Origin: Dromiciops gliroides
Lineage: Eukaryota; Chordata; Mammalia; Microbiotheria; Microbiotheriidae
DNA: 64,000 bases
Reading direction: 5' to 3'
NCBI RefSeq assembly: GCF_019393635.1
Contig: NC_057861.1
Location: 376,388,315 to 376,452,314, forward strand
Part shown: positions 23,696 through 35,162 of the stretch, piece after piece
How positions within the stretch are numbered: the first letter of the stretch is position 1
Layout: each line of letters starts with the position of its first letter
Program-made: the position numbers and the translations under genes
Notes under the pieces: model-generated
The model's input: the letters and a program-made list of their open reading frames with translations, nothing else
Databases searched by the model: none
Told to the model about the DNA's origin: nothing

Positions 23696-24515
23696 GTAGA
23701 ATATATGTCTTGTATGTCTGGGGCCATATCTGGGCTCAGGGCCTCCTGTGTCTAGGGCTGGTGCTTTGTTTGCTGTGTCAGCTAGCTGAACCATGATGAC
23801 ATCTTAAAAATAAAGTTAAGGGGTAAAAGGAATGCACTGGAAGAAAGAGAAAGGGAAAGGTGGAAGGTGGTAAACTAGTTCACACAAAAGAAATAAGAAA
23901 AAGCTTATGGAGTTGAGAAGATCAGGAAGGAGTGGGGAAGTAAGTTGGCCTTACTTTCATCAAAATTGGCTCAAAGAAGGAATAACATACACACTCATGT
24001 GAGCATATTAATAAATTTTACACTGAAGGAAAGTGGAAGGGGAAGGGGATAAGGGGGGGAGCAGAGGCAAAGGAAGGGAGGGAGGATGGGGGAGGGTGCA
24101 GTAAAAAGCAAAACATTTTTGAGGAGAGATGCTGTGAAAGAAGATAGAAAATAGAGGACATATCAAAGGGAGGTAATAGGATAGAGGGTAATGTAGTTAG
24201 CAATAATAAGTGTAAAAGAAATGATGAGCAGGATGCTATCAGAAGGGTGCATGAAAAATGTAAACCATCAACAGAGAAAGAACTGATGGTATCTGATTAC
24301 AGACTGAAGTATAATGTTATTTGTTAGTTCCTCTTTCTAAAGTTATTCTATTTTCTTTCACAACCTGACCAATGTGAAGATATTTTGCATGACTGCACAC
24401 GTATGACTTATGTGGAATTGTTTGATATCTTAGGGAGGGTTGAGGAGGGAGGAAGGGAGGAAGACAATTTGGAATACAAAGTTTAAAAAATAAATGTGAA
24501 AAAAATTACATGTAA
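23696..24515 (+). mobile_element. HAL1-like element, 5'-truncated copy
   Basis: Begins inside the antisense SINE remnant characteristic of the family (23,697-23,795), then atgatgacatctt. It continues through the G-rich inter-ORF stretch and the 3'UTR (aagaaatgatgagcaggatg ... aaatgtgaaaaaaatta). The same order occurs at 37.0-38.43 and 61.2-63.16 kb. No ORF2 is present. Confidence 0.8.
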
Positions 24516-24517
24516 CT

Positions 24518-26330
24518 TGAGAAAAAATTTTTAAAGTATTTTATTATTTTCCAGTTACATATAAGGGTACTTTTACACATTTGTTTTCACAGGTTTTTAG
24601 TTCCAAATTTTGTTCTCCCACCCTTACTACCCTCCATCCTCCTCAAGACAGTTTGATATAGCTTGTGTATGTACAATCAGATTAAACATATTACTACATT
24701 AGTCATCTTGAGAAAGGAGAATCAGAACACAAGGGAAAAACCTCAAAAAGAAGGAAAGAAAAACAGCCCCAAAGTAGAAACAGTATGGGTCAATCTGCAT
24801 CCATAAGTCATAGTGCTTTTTTCTGGATGTTGGGAACATTTTCTATCATGAGTTCTTTGAAACTGTTTTGTATTGTTGCACTGCTGAGAAGAGCCAGTCT
24901 ATCATCATTGATCATCACACAATGTTGCTGTTACTGTGTACATTGTTCTCCTGGTTCTCCTCTTCTCAGTCAGCATCAGTTCATTTAAGTCCTTACAGGT
25001 TTCTCTGAACTCCTCCTGGTCATCTTTCCTTACAGCACAACAGTATTACATTACATTCATATACCACAAGTTCTTTAGCCATTTCCCAATAGATGGGCTT
25101 TGCCTTGGTTTACAATTCTTTGCCACCACAAAGAGATTTGCTATACATATTTTTGTACATGTAGGTCCTTTTCCGTTTGTTATGGTTTCTTTGGGATACA
25201 GACCTAGTAGTGGTACCACTGGCTCAAAGAGTATGAACAGTCCCATAGCCCTTTGGGCATAGGTCCAAATTGCTCTCCAGAATGGTTGAATTAGGTCACA
25301 GCTCCACCAACAATGCATTAGTGTTCCAATTTTTCCACAGCTTCTCCAACATCTAAAATTTACTTTTTTTTCATATTAGCCAATCTGATAGGTGTGAGGT
25401 GGTACCCCAGAGTTGTTTTAATTTTCATTTCTCTGATCAATAGTTAATTAGAGCATTTTTTTTTCATATGGCAATAGATAGCTTTGACTTCTTTATCAGA
25501 AAACTGCCTGTTCATATCCTGTGACCATTTCTCAATTGGGGAATGAATTGGATTCTTAAAAATTTGATATAGTTCCCAATATATTTTAGAAATAAGGCCT
25601 TTATCAAAAATGCTAGCTGTAAAAATTATTTCCTAGGTTTCTGCCTCCCTTCTAATTTTGGCTGCATTGCTTCTGTTTGTACAGAACCTTTTTAATTTAA
25701 TGTAACCAAAGTCTTCCATCCTGCATTTCATAATATTCTCTATCTCTTGTTTGGACATACATTTTCCTCTCCATTGATCTGAGAGGTAAACTGTTCCTTC
25801 CTTTCCTAATTTATCTATGGTATGAACCTTTATGTCTAAATCTTGAACTCATTTTGACCTTATTTTTGTATATAGTGTAAGATGTTGGTCTATGGCTAGT
25901 TTCTGCCACACTATCTTCCAGTTTTCCCAGGAGTTTTTTGTCAAATAGTGATCTCCTATTCCAAAAGCTGTAGTTTTGGGGTTTATCAAAGATTAGATTA
26001 CTATAGTCATTTACTAAAGTGTTTCCTGTGCCTAATGTATTCCACTGATCCACCACTCTATTTATTAGCCAGTACCAAATAGTTTTGATGACTACTGTTT
26101 TATAGTATAGCTTCGAATTTGGTATGGCTAGCCCACCTTCTTGTGCATTTTTTTTATTAGTTCCCATGATATTCCTGAATTTCTGTTTTTCCAGATGAAT
26201 TTTGTTACTATTTTTTTCTAACTCTATAAAATAATTTTTAGGAAGCCTGATTGGTATGGCACTGAATAGGTAAATTAATTTAGGTATAATTGCCATTTTT
26301 ATCATGTTATCTCGGCCTATGAGCAATTAA
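24518..26330 (-). mobile_element. Antisense L1 3' part (ORF2 C-terminus and 3'UTR)
   Basis: Left end is the antisense 3'UTR; the minus-strand frame 25,811-26,326 (171 codons, the longest in the window) is the C-terminal part of ORF2p. Other fragments follow at 25,046-25,318. It is 5'-truncated near 26,330 and broken. It meets the HAL1-like tail at 24,515 tail to tail. Confidence 0.88.
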
Positions 26331-26610
26331 TAATTCTACATAAATTATATTAAAATAAAGAATCCTTTAATCCCACCATATGATATTTACTATACCTGCT
26401 GGATCCCCCCTTTTAATATCTGCTACCAATCATTTGGAAGAGATGTCCTTTAGAGGTTTTTAGGAGAAAAAATATCCAGGATCCAGTATTAGACACATAA
26501 TTTAAAATATCTATTAATAAATGCCTCAAAATTAGTGGAAAAGGAATTGAAACTATCGAACCCAATATAAAGGAAAACCTTGCTTTCATAGTCATCAATG
26601 TGATAATGTT
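26331..26610. other. Unassigned sequence
   Basis: Nothing recognised in this stretch. Confidence 0.35.
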
Positions 26611-27080
26611 CAATGAAACCCATGACTGGCAAAACAAAACAAAAACAAAAATAAAAACTTCTGGATTGAACAAAACTTATTCAAAAGACAGAAGATTAAT
26701 AAAATTTGGTGATTTTCATATATATTAAGAAGATGAGTAAAACCAGAAACCAGAAATAGTGTGAAAAAATAATAGGGGTTTTGGGACTTACAGGGGCCCA
26801 AAAATGAAAGCTTTGTTCCCACCAGAGGACCTATTCTATGGGTTCTGACATCAGCATGACTGTGCCAAACTGCCCTCAAATCCAGAGAACCAATAGATTT
26901 GAGTGATACTAGCCAATGAATTTTGAACAATATTAATGGGCGGGCTCTGCTCCTCCCATCAGGGAGCTTGCACAGATTCTTGTGCTCTTTTTGGCATGGG
27001 AATGGGGTGAGTGCAGACACAGCCCTCTAGGTTGAACAATAGACTCCAACTGTAATGTTTGAAATTAAATGTGGTCGCCT
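26610..27080 (-). other. Promoter-like or LTR-like block
   Basis: Locally GC-richer than its surroundings. On the minus strand it has gagcagagcccgcccatta (GC-box-like) and two CCAAT-type boxes (cattggctag, ctattggttc). It could be an unrecognised LTR; ends and target duplication are not clear. Confidence 0.25.
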
Positions 27081-27209
27081 ATTTCTGTCCCAAGGATATG
27101 GGAAAATAGCTGTGGTTTCTAATATATTAATTAATTAGAAATTAGAGGCTACTGCACAAGTTTTGAGCATTAAGCATTTAATAAAGTATATTAGATATTA
27201 GTAAAGTGA

Positions 27210-27372
27210 GGGGACAGCTAGGTGGTGCAGTGGATAGAGCACCGGCCCTGGATTCGGGAGGACCTGAGTTCAAATCCGGCCTCAGAAATGTAACACTTAC
27301 TAGCTGTGTGACCCTAGGGAAGTCACTTAACCCCAATTACCTCACCAAAAATAAATAAATATATATATTTTT
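27210..27372 (+). mobile_element. tRNA-derived SINE, near consensus
   Basis: gggacagctaggtggtgcag through accctagggaagtcacttaa, tail of aaat/ta units. Among the best preserved copies here. Confidence 0.94.
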
Positions 27373-27878
27373 AAATGTGGTAAAGCTCAAAGTGAGCTGA
27401 GGAGATTGAGGAAAGCTTTTACTTTGTGTTAAAGAGGAGGATGAAAGAAGATTTACACTGTTACATGGGGTACATTAAATAGTGATAACTAACAATAAAT
27501 AGAAGGAAGAGGTGCTCATTCTTTTTTCTCTTATTTTTTTTTTGTCTTCAAAGATTAAGAATTTGTGACTACTAAGAATAAAACAAAGATTATGAACAGG
27601 AAAATGTATGCATAAGATAAGTAAGAAAATAGAAAATAAGAGAGCACCTAGCTATCATATGAACTATGTTTTTTGGTACAGAAACTATTAGGATCTATGG
27701 TAGCTGAGACATTGCCACAGATACTGTAAAGAGAAGAGTAAGGTACTAAATGATTGTAAAAAGGCAATGTGGTACAGATTGTTTGTTGCTGTTGTTGTTT
27801 TTTTTTTTTATTAGAGGTAAAGAATAGAGACCGCAATATCTGATCTGGTCAGTGAGCTTTTGATTAATGTGATAATTC
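27373..27878. other. Unassigned sequence
   Basis: No recognised feature. A short poly-T run lies at about 27,797-27,811. Confidence 0.35.
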
Positions 27879-27880
27879 CA

Positions 27881-27888
<8 letters not shown>

Positions 27889-27960
<72 letters not shown>

Positions 27961-28003
27961 GTATATATATATGTATATGTGTATATATATATATGTATAT
28001 ATA
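27889..28003. repeat. (TA)n/(TG)n microsatellite, expanded SINE tail
   Basis: About 115 bp of alternating TA and TG units attached to the 3' side of the antisense SINE and enclosed with it in one target-site duplication. Confidence 0.92.
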
Positions 28004-28142
28004 TTGGTGAGTCAATGAGGGTTAAGTGACTTGCCCAGGGTCACATAGGTAGTAAGTGTCAAGTGTCTGAGGCCATATCTGAACTCTGGTCCTCCTGAAA
28101 CCAGGGCCAGTGCTTTATCCACTGCACCACTTAGCTTCCCCT
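28004..28142 (-). mobile_element. tRNA-derived SINE with TA/TG tail
   Basis: Antisense copy. cagaatatat occurs at 27,879-27,888 and at 28,143-28,152, on either side of SINE plus microsatellite. The right-hand copy directly precedes the L1 that follows. Confidence 0.92.
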
Positions 28143-28784
28143 CAGAATATATTATTAAAAAGGATAGTGGGGAAAGAAAGGAGGGGTGAACATTGTTTCA
28201 ACCCTACTCTCATTAGATTTGATTCAAAGAGGGAATAACATATACCTTCATTTGGATAAAGAAACTTAACTTATTCTTTAGGAAAATACAAGGGGAAGGG
28301 GAAATGGGTAGACTGACAGAAGGGAGGGCAAAAGCAAGGGAGAAAAGGGTAAAGAAAATGGAGGGGGATGATAAAAAGGGAGGTCAGATTGGTGGAGGCA
28401 GGGGTAAGAAGCAAGATGTTGGTGAGGAGGGTGAAAGAAGGGGGGAAAGTAAAAAGGGAGTAAATAGAATGGAGCAGAATAGACAGCTAGTATGTGAATG
28501 TAAATGGGATGAACTCTGCCATAAAACAGAAGTGAATTGCAGAGTGGATTAGAAACCAGATTCCTACAATATGCTGTTTACAAGAAACACATTTGAAGCA
28601 GAGAGATACACACAGAGTTAAGGTAAAAGGTTGGAGCAGAATATATTATGCTTCAGGTGAAGTCAGAAAAGCAGGGGTAAGAATCCTTATCTCAGACAAA
28701 GCAAAGATAAAAATAGATCTAATTAAAAGAGATAAGGAAGGAAACTACATCTTGCTAAAAGGTACTATATATAATGAAGTAATA

Positions 28785-28946
28785 GGCAGCTAGGTGGTAC
28801 AGTGGATAAAGAACTAGCCCTGGATTCAGGAGGACCTGAGTTCTAATCCAGCCTCAAACAACTGACATGTACTAGCTGTGTGAGCCTGGGCCAGTCATTT
28901 AACCCTCATTGCCCTGCAAAAAAACAAAAACAAAAACAAAAACAAA
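28785..28946 (+). mobile_element. tRNA-derived SINE inside the L1 endonuclease
   Basis: ggcagctaggtggtacagtg head, full body, tail of aaaac repeats. It splits the endonuclease between I-Y-N-E and M-Y-A-P-R. Confidence 0.93.
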
Positions 28947-31652
28947 ATGTATGCACCAAGGGGTATAGCATCCAAATTCTTAGAGGAGAAGTTAAATGAG
29001 TTACAGGAGGAAATAGAGAGTAATACTATACTAGTGGGGGATCTGAATCTTCCCCTCTCAGAATTAGATAAATCTAGCCAACAAATAAAAAAGAAAGAAG
29101 TGAAAGAGGTGAATAGAATGCTAGAAAAGTTAGACATGATAGATGTCTGGAGAAAACTGAATGGGGATAAAAAAGGAATATACCTTTTTCTCAGCAGTAC
29201 ATGGCACATTTCCAAAAATTGGCCATGTATTAGGGCACAAAAACATCATAGTCAAATGTAGAAAGGCAGAAATAGTAAATGCATCCTTCTCTTATCATGA
29301 TGCAACAAGTATTACATGTAATAAAGGGCCATGGAAAGGTAGACTGAAAATCAATTGGAAACCAAATAATTTCATTTTAAATAATGAGTGGGTCAAATAA
29401 CAAATCATAGAAACAATAAATAACTTGATCCAAGAGAATGACAATAATGAGACAACATACCACAATCTATGGGATACAGCCAAAGCAGTGCATAGGGGAA
29501 ATTTTATAGCTCTAACTGATTACATGACTAAAAATGAGAAAGAGGAGATCAATGAATTGGGCATGCAATGTAAAAAGCTAGAAAAAGAACAAATTAGAAC
29601 TCCTCAATTAAATACCAAAATAGAAATCCTGAAAATTAAAGGAGAAATTAATAAAATTGAAAGCAAGAAAACTATAGAATTAATCAATAAAACTAAGAGC
29701 TGGTTTTATGAAAAAAACAATAAAATGGATAAACAACTGGTTAATTAGATTAAAAAAAGAATGAAGAAAAACAAATGGCTGGTATCAAAAATGAAAGGGG
29801 TGATTCTACCATCAATGAAGCGGAAATTAAAGCAATAATTAGGGACTACTTTGCCCAACTGCACGCCAATAAATTTAACAATCTAAAAGTAATGGATAAA
29901 TAGTTACAAAAATACAAACTGACCAGGTTAACTGAAGAGGCAATAGAATCCTTAAATAAGCCCATATTAGAAAAAGAAATTGAACAAGTCATTAATGAAC
30001 TCCCTAAGAAACAATCCCCAGGGCCAGATGGGTTTACAGGTGAATTTTACCTATCATTTAAAGAACAATTAATTCCAATATTATACAAATTATTTGGAAA
30101 AATAGGTGAAGAAGGAGTTCTACCAAATTCATTTCATGACATAAATATGGTGGTGATACCAAAACCAGGCAGAGCAAAAAAAGATAAAGAAAATTGTAGA
30201 CCAATTTCCCTAATGAATATTGATGCTAAAATCTGAAATAAAATATTAGCAAGGAGATTACAGGAAGTGATCACTAGGACAATACACTATGACCAGGTGG
30301 GATTTATACCAGGAATGCAGGGCTTGTTCAACATTAGGAAAACTATTAACATAATCAGCCACATCAATGAGAAAACTAACCAAAATCATATGATTATCTC
30401 AATAGATGCAGAGAAAGCTTTTGACAAAATACAGGACCCATTCCTAATAAAAATATAAAAAAGAGTTTAGGAATAAGTGGAGCTTTCCTTAAAATAGTAA
30501 GCAGTATCTACCTAAAATCATCATATATAATGGAGATAAGTTAGAGGCCTTCCCAATAAGATAAAGGGTGAAACAAGGATGTCCATTATCACCTCTATTA
30601 TTTAATATTGTATTAGAAATATTAGCTTTAGCAATCAGAGAAGAAAAAGGAATTAAAGGAATTAGAATAGGCAAGGAGGAAACAAAACTATCACTCTTTG
30701 CAGATGATATGATGGTATACTTAAGGAATCCTAGAGAAAAACTCAAAAATTACTTGAAACAATTAACAATTTTAGCAAAGCAGCAGTATATAAAATAAAT
30801 GCACATAAATCATCAGCATTTCTATACATGATCAACAAAGTCCAGCAGCAAGAGATAGAAAAGAGAAATTCCATTTAAAGTAAGGGTAGATAACATAAAA
30901 TACCTGGGAGTCTACTTGCTAAGACAAACCCAGGAACACTATGAACACAATTACAAAACACTTTTCACACAAATCAAATCAGATCTAAATAATTGGAAAG
31001 ATATCAATTGCTCATGGATAGGCAGAGCTCATATAAAAAATGACAATTCTACCTAAATTAATTTAGTTATTCATTGCCTTACCAATCAGAGTACCTGAAA
31101 ATTATTTTATAGAGCTAGAAAAAATAATAAGAAACTTCATCTGGAAAAACAAAAAGTCAAGAATATCAAGGGAAATAATGGAAAAAATGCACAGGAAGGT
31201 GTGTTAGCTGTAGCAAATCTGAAGCTTTATTATAAAGAGGCAGTCATTGAAACTATCAGATACTGGCTAAGAAATAGAGAGGAAGATCAGTGGAATAAGC
31301 TAGGCACAGGAGACACAGTAGTTAATGATGTTAGTAATGTAGTGTTTTATAAACCCTAGCTTCTGGGATAGGAATTCAGTCTTTGACAAAAACTGCTTTG
31401 AAAACTGGAAGATAGTATGGCAGAAATTAGGCATAGACCAACATCTGACACCTAATGCTAAAATAAGGTCAAAATGGGTACATGATTTAGACATAAGAGG
31501 TGATACCATAGGTAAATTCAGAGAGAAAGGAATAGTCTACCTTTCAGATTTTTGGAAAGGAGAACAGTTTATGGCCAAACAAGAGATAGAGAATATTATG
31601 AAATACAAAATTGAAGATTTTGATTATATTAAATTAAAAAGTTTTTGTACAA

Positions 31653-31800
31653 CGGCAGCTAGGTGGCACAGTGGATGAAGCACTGGCCTTGGAATCAGAA
31701 GGACCTGAGTTCAAATCCGACTTCAGACACTTGACACTTCCTGGCTGTGTGACCCTGGGCTTAACTCTTAACTCCAATTGCCTCACTAAAAAAAAAAAAA
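31653..31800 (+). mobile_element. tRNA-derived SINE inside L1 ORF2 with target-site duplication
   Basis: Flanked by agtttttgtacaa at 31,640-31,652 and 31,801-31,813. A-tail of about 14. Confidence 0.96.
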
Positions 31801-32815
31801 AGTTTTTGTACAAAGAGAAGCAATGCATCCAAAATTAGAAGGGAGGCAGAAAGCTGGGAAACAATTTTTTGAAAACCAGTACTTATGATAAAGGCTTCAT
31901 TTCTAAAATACATTAGGAACTAAATCAAATTTATAAGAACCCAAGTCATTCTCCCATTGATAAATGGTCAAAGGATATGAACAAGCACTTTTCTGATGAA
32001 GAAATCCAACTTATCTTTTGCCATATGAAAAATGCTCTAAATCACTATTGATTAGAGAGATGCAAATTAAAACAACTCTGCGGTACCACCTGACACCTAA
32101 CAGATTGGCTAATATTACAGAAAAGGAAAATAATAAATGTTGGAGAAACTGTGGAAAATTGGAACACTAATGCATTGTTGGTAGAGCTGTGAACTGCTCC
32201 AACCATTCTGCAGAGCAATTTGGAATTATGCCCAAAGGGCTATAAAGGTGTGCATAGCCTTTGACCCAGCAATACCACTTTTGGGTCTTTTTACCAAAGA
32301 GATTATAAAAAAGGGAAAAGGACCCACATGTACAAAAATATTTATAGCTGCTCTTTTTGTGTTGCAAGGAATTGGAAATTGAGGGGATTCCCATCAACTG
32401 GGGAATGGCCAAACAAGTTATGGTATATGAATGTAATATAATTCTATTGTGCTGTAAGAAATGAGCAGGAGTTCAGAGAAACCTGGAAGGACATTCATGA
32501 ACTGATGATGAATGAGATGAGCAGAACCAGGAGAACATTGTACACAGTATCATCAACATTATGTGTTGATCAAGTGTGATAGACTAGATTTTTCTCACCA
32601 ATCCAATGGTATAAGAAAATTCCAAAGGATTCATGATGGAAAACACTCTCCAAATCCAGAAAAGAAAAAAAAAAAGAACTGTGGAATATGAATGCTGAGT
32701 GGACCATACTATTTCTTTTGTTTTTGGTTCTGTTGTTTTTCTTTTTTGAGGTTTTTCCTTTTTGCTCTAATTCTTATCTTATAACATGACTAATGCAGAA
32801 ATATATTTGATGTTT

Positions 32816-32840
32816 TATATATATATATATATATATATAA
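32816..32840. repeat. (AT)n run in L1 3'UTR
   Basis: Short AT dinucleotide run within the L1 3'UTR. Confidence 0.8.
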
Positions 32841-33069
32841 ACCTATATCAGATTATCTGATGTCTAGGGGAAGGGGGGTAGGAGGGGAGGGAGGGAGAAA
32901 AATTTGAAATTTGAAATCTTATCTAAATAAATGTTGAAAATTAAATTAATTAATTAAGTAATTAAGATTTAAAAAAATATATTATTTGAATGAACACTTG
33001 TTGCTTATGTTAGACAAGATGACTGAGGAGCCTTCAAACACACAAATATCCAGTAATTCTGTACAGTCA

Positions 33070-33215
33070 CATAGGTGATATAATGGTAATAAAATTGACT
33101 GAAGAAAGCAAGGACTCATAGAGACCTGAATTCAAATCCACCTTAATTAATTTCTTCTTGAGACTCCGTAGGTCATTTAACCTGTTCCAATTTCCTTATC
33201 TGTAAAATTCCACAT
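33070..33215 (+). mobile_element. MIR-like fragment
   Basis: gacctgaattcaaatccacc, then ggtcatttaacctgttccaa and tccttatctgtaaaattcc, the MIR body and CORE in sense order. Confidence 0.65.
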
Positions 33216-33445
33216 CTTGTGCTCAAATTATCATATATGCTATAGTTTATCATACTACAGCATTTTTTTAGAGTAAAAGACATTGCTAATTTTTTCAAAT
33301 AGAAGTTTCACTGATGTCAATAATTGCTACAAAAAGACACCCAGCACCCCAAAATCCAAAAACTGTCTTGATCACCAAACATTTAACTTATTTAGGAAAT
33401 ATGTATGGATAGCAGCCAAAGGCAACACTGGATTAAACTATAAAT
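33216..33445. other. Unassigned sequence
   Basis: No recognised feature. Confidence 0.35.
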
Positions 33446-33449
33446 CTGT

Positions 33450-34750
33450 TGTTTTTTTTAATTATGAAAGTATTTTATTATTTTCCAGTCACACATAAAG
33501 ATAATTTTCAACATTTGTTTGTATAAGTTTTCTAATTCCAATTTTTTCTCACTCCCTTTCTTCTCTCTCCCCTCCCAAAGACAGAAAACAATCTGATATA
33601 GGTTCTATATTTAAAATCACATTAAACTTATTTTTGCATTTGTTATATTGTGAATGAAGGATCAGAAAAAAAGGGGAAAACCTCAAAAAGAAAAAAAAAA
33701 TCAGAAACAGTATGGTACAATCTGCATCCTGATTCCACAGTTCTTTTTTTCTAGATGTGGAGATCTTTTTGCATCATGGGTCCTTTGAGATTATCGTGGA
33801 TAATTGTATTGCTGAGCAGTGTTAAGTATATCACATTTGATCAACACACAATGCTGTTGATACTATGAACAACGTTCTCCTGGTTCTGCTCATTTCACTC
33901 AGCATCAGTCCACTTAAGTCTTTCCAAGTTTTTCTGAAATCTCCCTGCTCATCATTTCTTATAGCACAATAGTATTCCATTACATTCATATACCACAACT
34001 TGTTTAGCCATTCCCCACAATTAGTAGGCATTCCCTCAATTTCCAATTTTTTCTGCCACAAAAAATAGCAGCTATAAATATTTTGTATGTGTGGGTACTT
34101 TTCCCTTTTTTATTATCTCTTTGGGATAGAGACATAATGGTGGTATAACTGGGTCAAAGGATATGACATAAACCCATAGCCCTTTGGACATAGTTCCAAA
34201 TTGCTCTACAGAATTGTTGGATTAGTTCACAGCTCCACCAACAAAGTATTAGTGTTCTAATTTTTTAACAGTTTCTCCAAAATTTATTATTTTCCTTTTT
34301 TGTCATATTAGCCAATCTTATAGGTGTGAGATCATACTTCAGAGCACTTTTAATGTGCATTTCTCTAAACAATAGTGATTTAGAGCATTTTTTTCATATG
34401 GCAATAGATAGCTTTGCTTTCTTCATCTGGAAACTGCTTGTTCATAACCTTTGATGATTTCTCAATTGGGGAATGACTTGAATTATTATACATTTCATTC
34501 AGTTTGTTTCTCAGATTTCTACTTCCCTTCTAATTTTGGTTGAATTGCTTCTGTTTGTACAAAAAAACCAAAAACCTTTTTCATTTAATGTAATGAAAAC
34601 CATCCCTTTTGTATTTCATAATATTCTCTTTCTCTTTATACATCATAAATTCTTCTCCTCTTCATAGATCTTATATGTAAAGTATACCTTCATCTCCTAA
34701 TTTACCTCTGGTATCACCCTTTATTCTAAATCATGGACCAAAACATAAAT
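33450..34750 (-). mobile_element. Antisense L1 3' part
   Basis: Starts with the antisense 3'UTR (attttattattttccagtca), passes cctggttctgctcatttcac and ttctcaattggggaatgact, and ends in ORF2 C-terminal sequence near 34,750. More diverged than the copy at 24.5 kb. Confidence 0.85.
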
Positions 34751-35144
34751 CATTTTTATGTACATTTCCACACTGCTATTATGATTCTTCAAAAATTGTG
34801 GTGTCTAATAATTTATAATCTTAAACTTGACTGGGAGTTTTGTTATACAAATTGTTGATGTCAGGCATTGGGGAGGGCAGGCATCACCTTGAGATTATTT
34901 AAAAGACCATGCAAATAAATCATGTAGATAATTTTTTTCTTCCTCTTCAATTCTGGGCCCAGATCATTTTCCATCTAGAGTGTCTATCCAAAGCATAAAC
35001 AGCCTAAGAATAAACCAATGAAGTTTTTAGTTTACAGATTGGATTAAATACTGAGTTGTCTCTCATAGACTTCTTTTGCATATGTACTCCCACCCAGGTT
35101 TTCCTGTCAGAATACCAGAATTTGGCTCACATCTAAGTCTCCTT
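34751..35144. other. Unassigned sequence
   Basis: No repeat or coding pattern recognised. It hosts the insertion site of the next element. Confidence 0.4.
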
Positions 35145-35162
35145 AGAAAAGTAAGATCCTGA

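Larger units (their letters stand above)
28153..32960 (+). mobile_element. Long L1 copy: inter-ORF, endonuclease, RT, 3'UTR
   Basis: Best L1 of the window but 5'-truncated: ORF1 is absent. 28,160-28,500 is the G-rich inter-ORF stretch. The endonuclease starts near 28,500 (28,593-28,793 reads G-W-S-R-I-Y-Y-A-S-G; 28,947-29,261 has V-G-D-L-N-L-P, the GDFN-type motif). RT carries [12 protein letters not shown] at 30,397-30,431, [12 protein letters not shown] and L-S-L-F-A-D-D-M-M at 30,568-30,720, so the catalytic FADD survives. The C-terminal region runs to about 32,050. The 3'UTR has a G-rich tract (32,866-32,900) and an A/T tail. Multiple stops and frameshifts; two SINEs inserted. Confidence 0.92.

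Noticed and set aside
25811-26326. 171-codon minus-strand open frame, the longest here
   Set aside because: It is the C-terminal part of L1 ORF2p in an antisense, 5'-truncated L1, not a host gene.
28153-32960. Potentially active L1
   Set aside because: FADD is kept, but ORF1 is absent, two SINEs interrupt it and many stops and frameshifts are visible.
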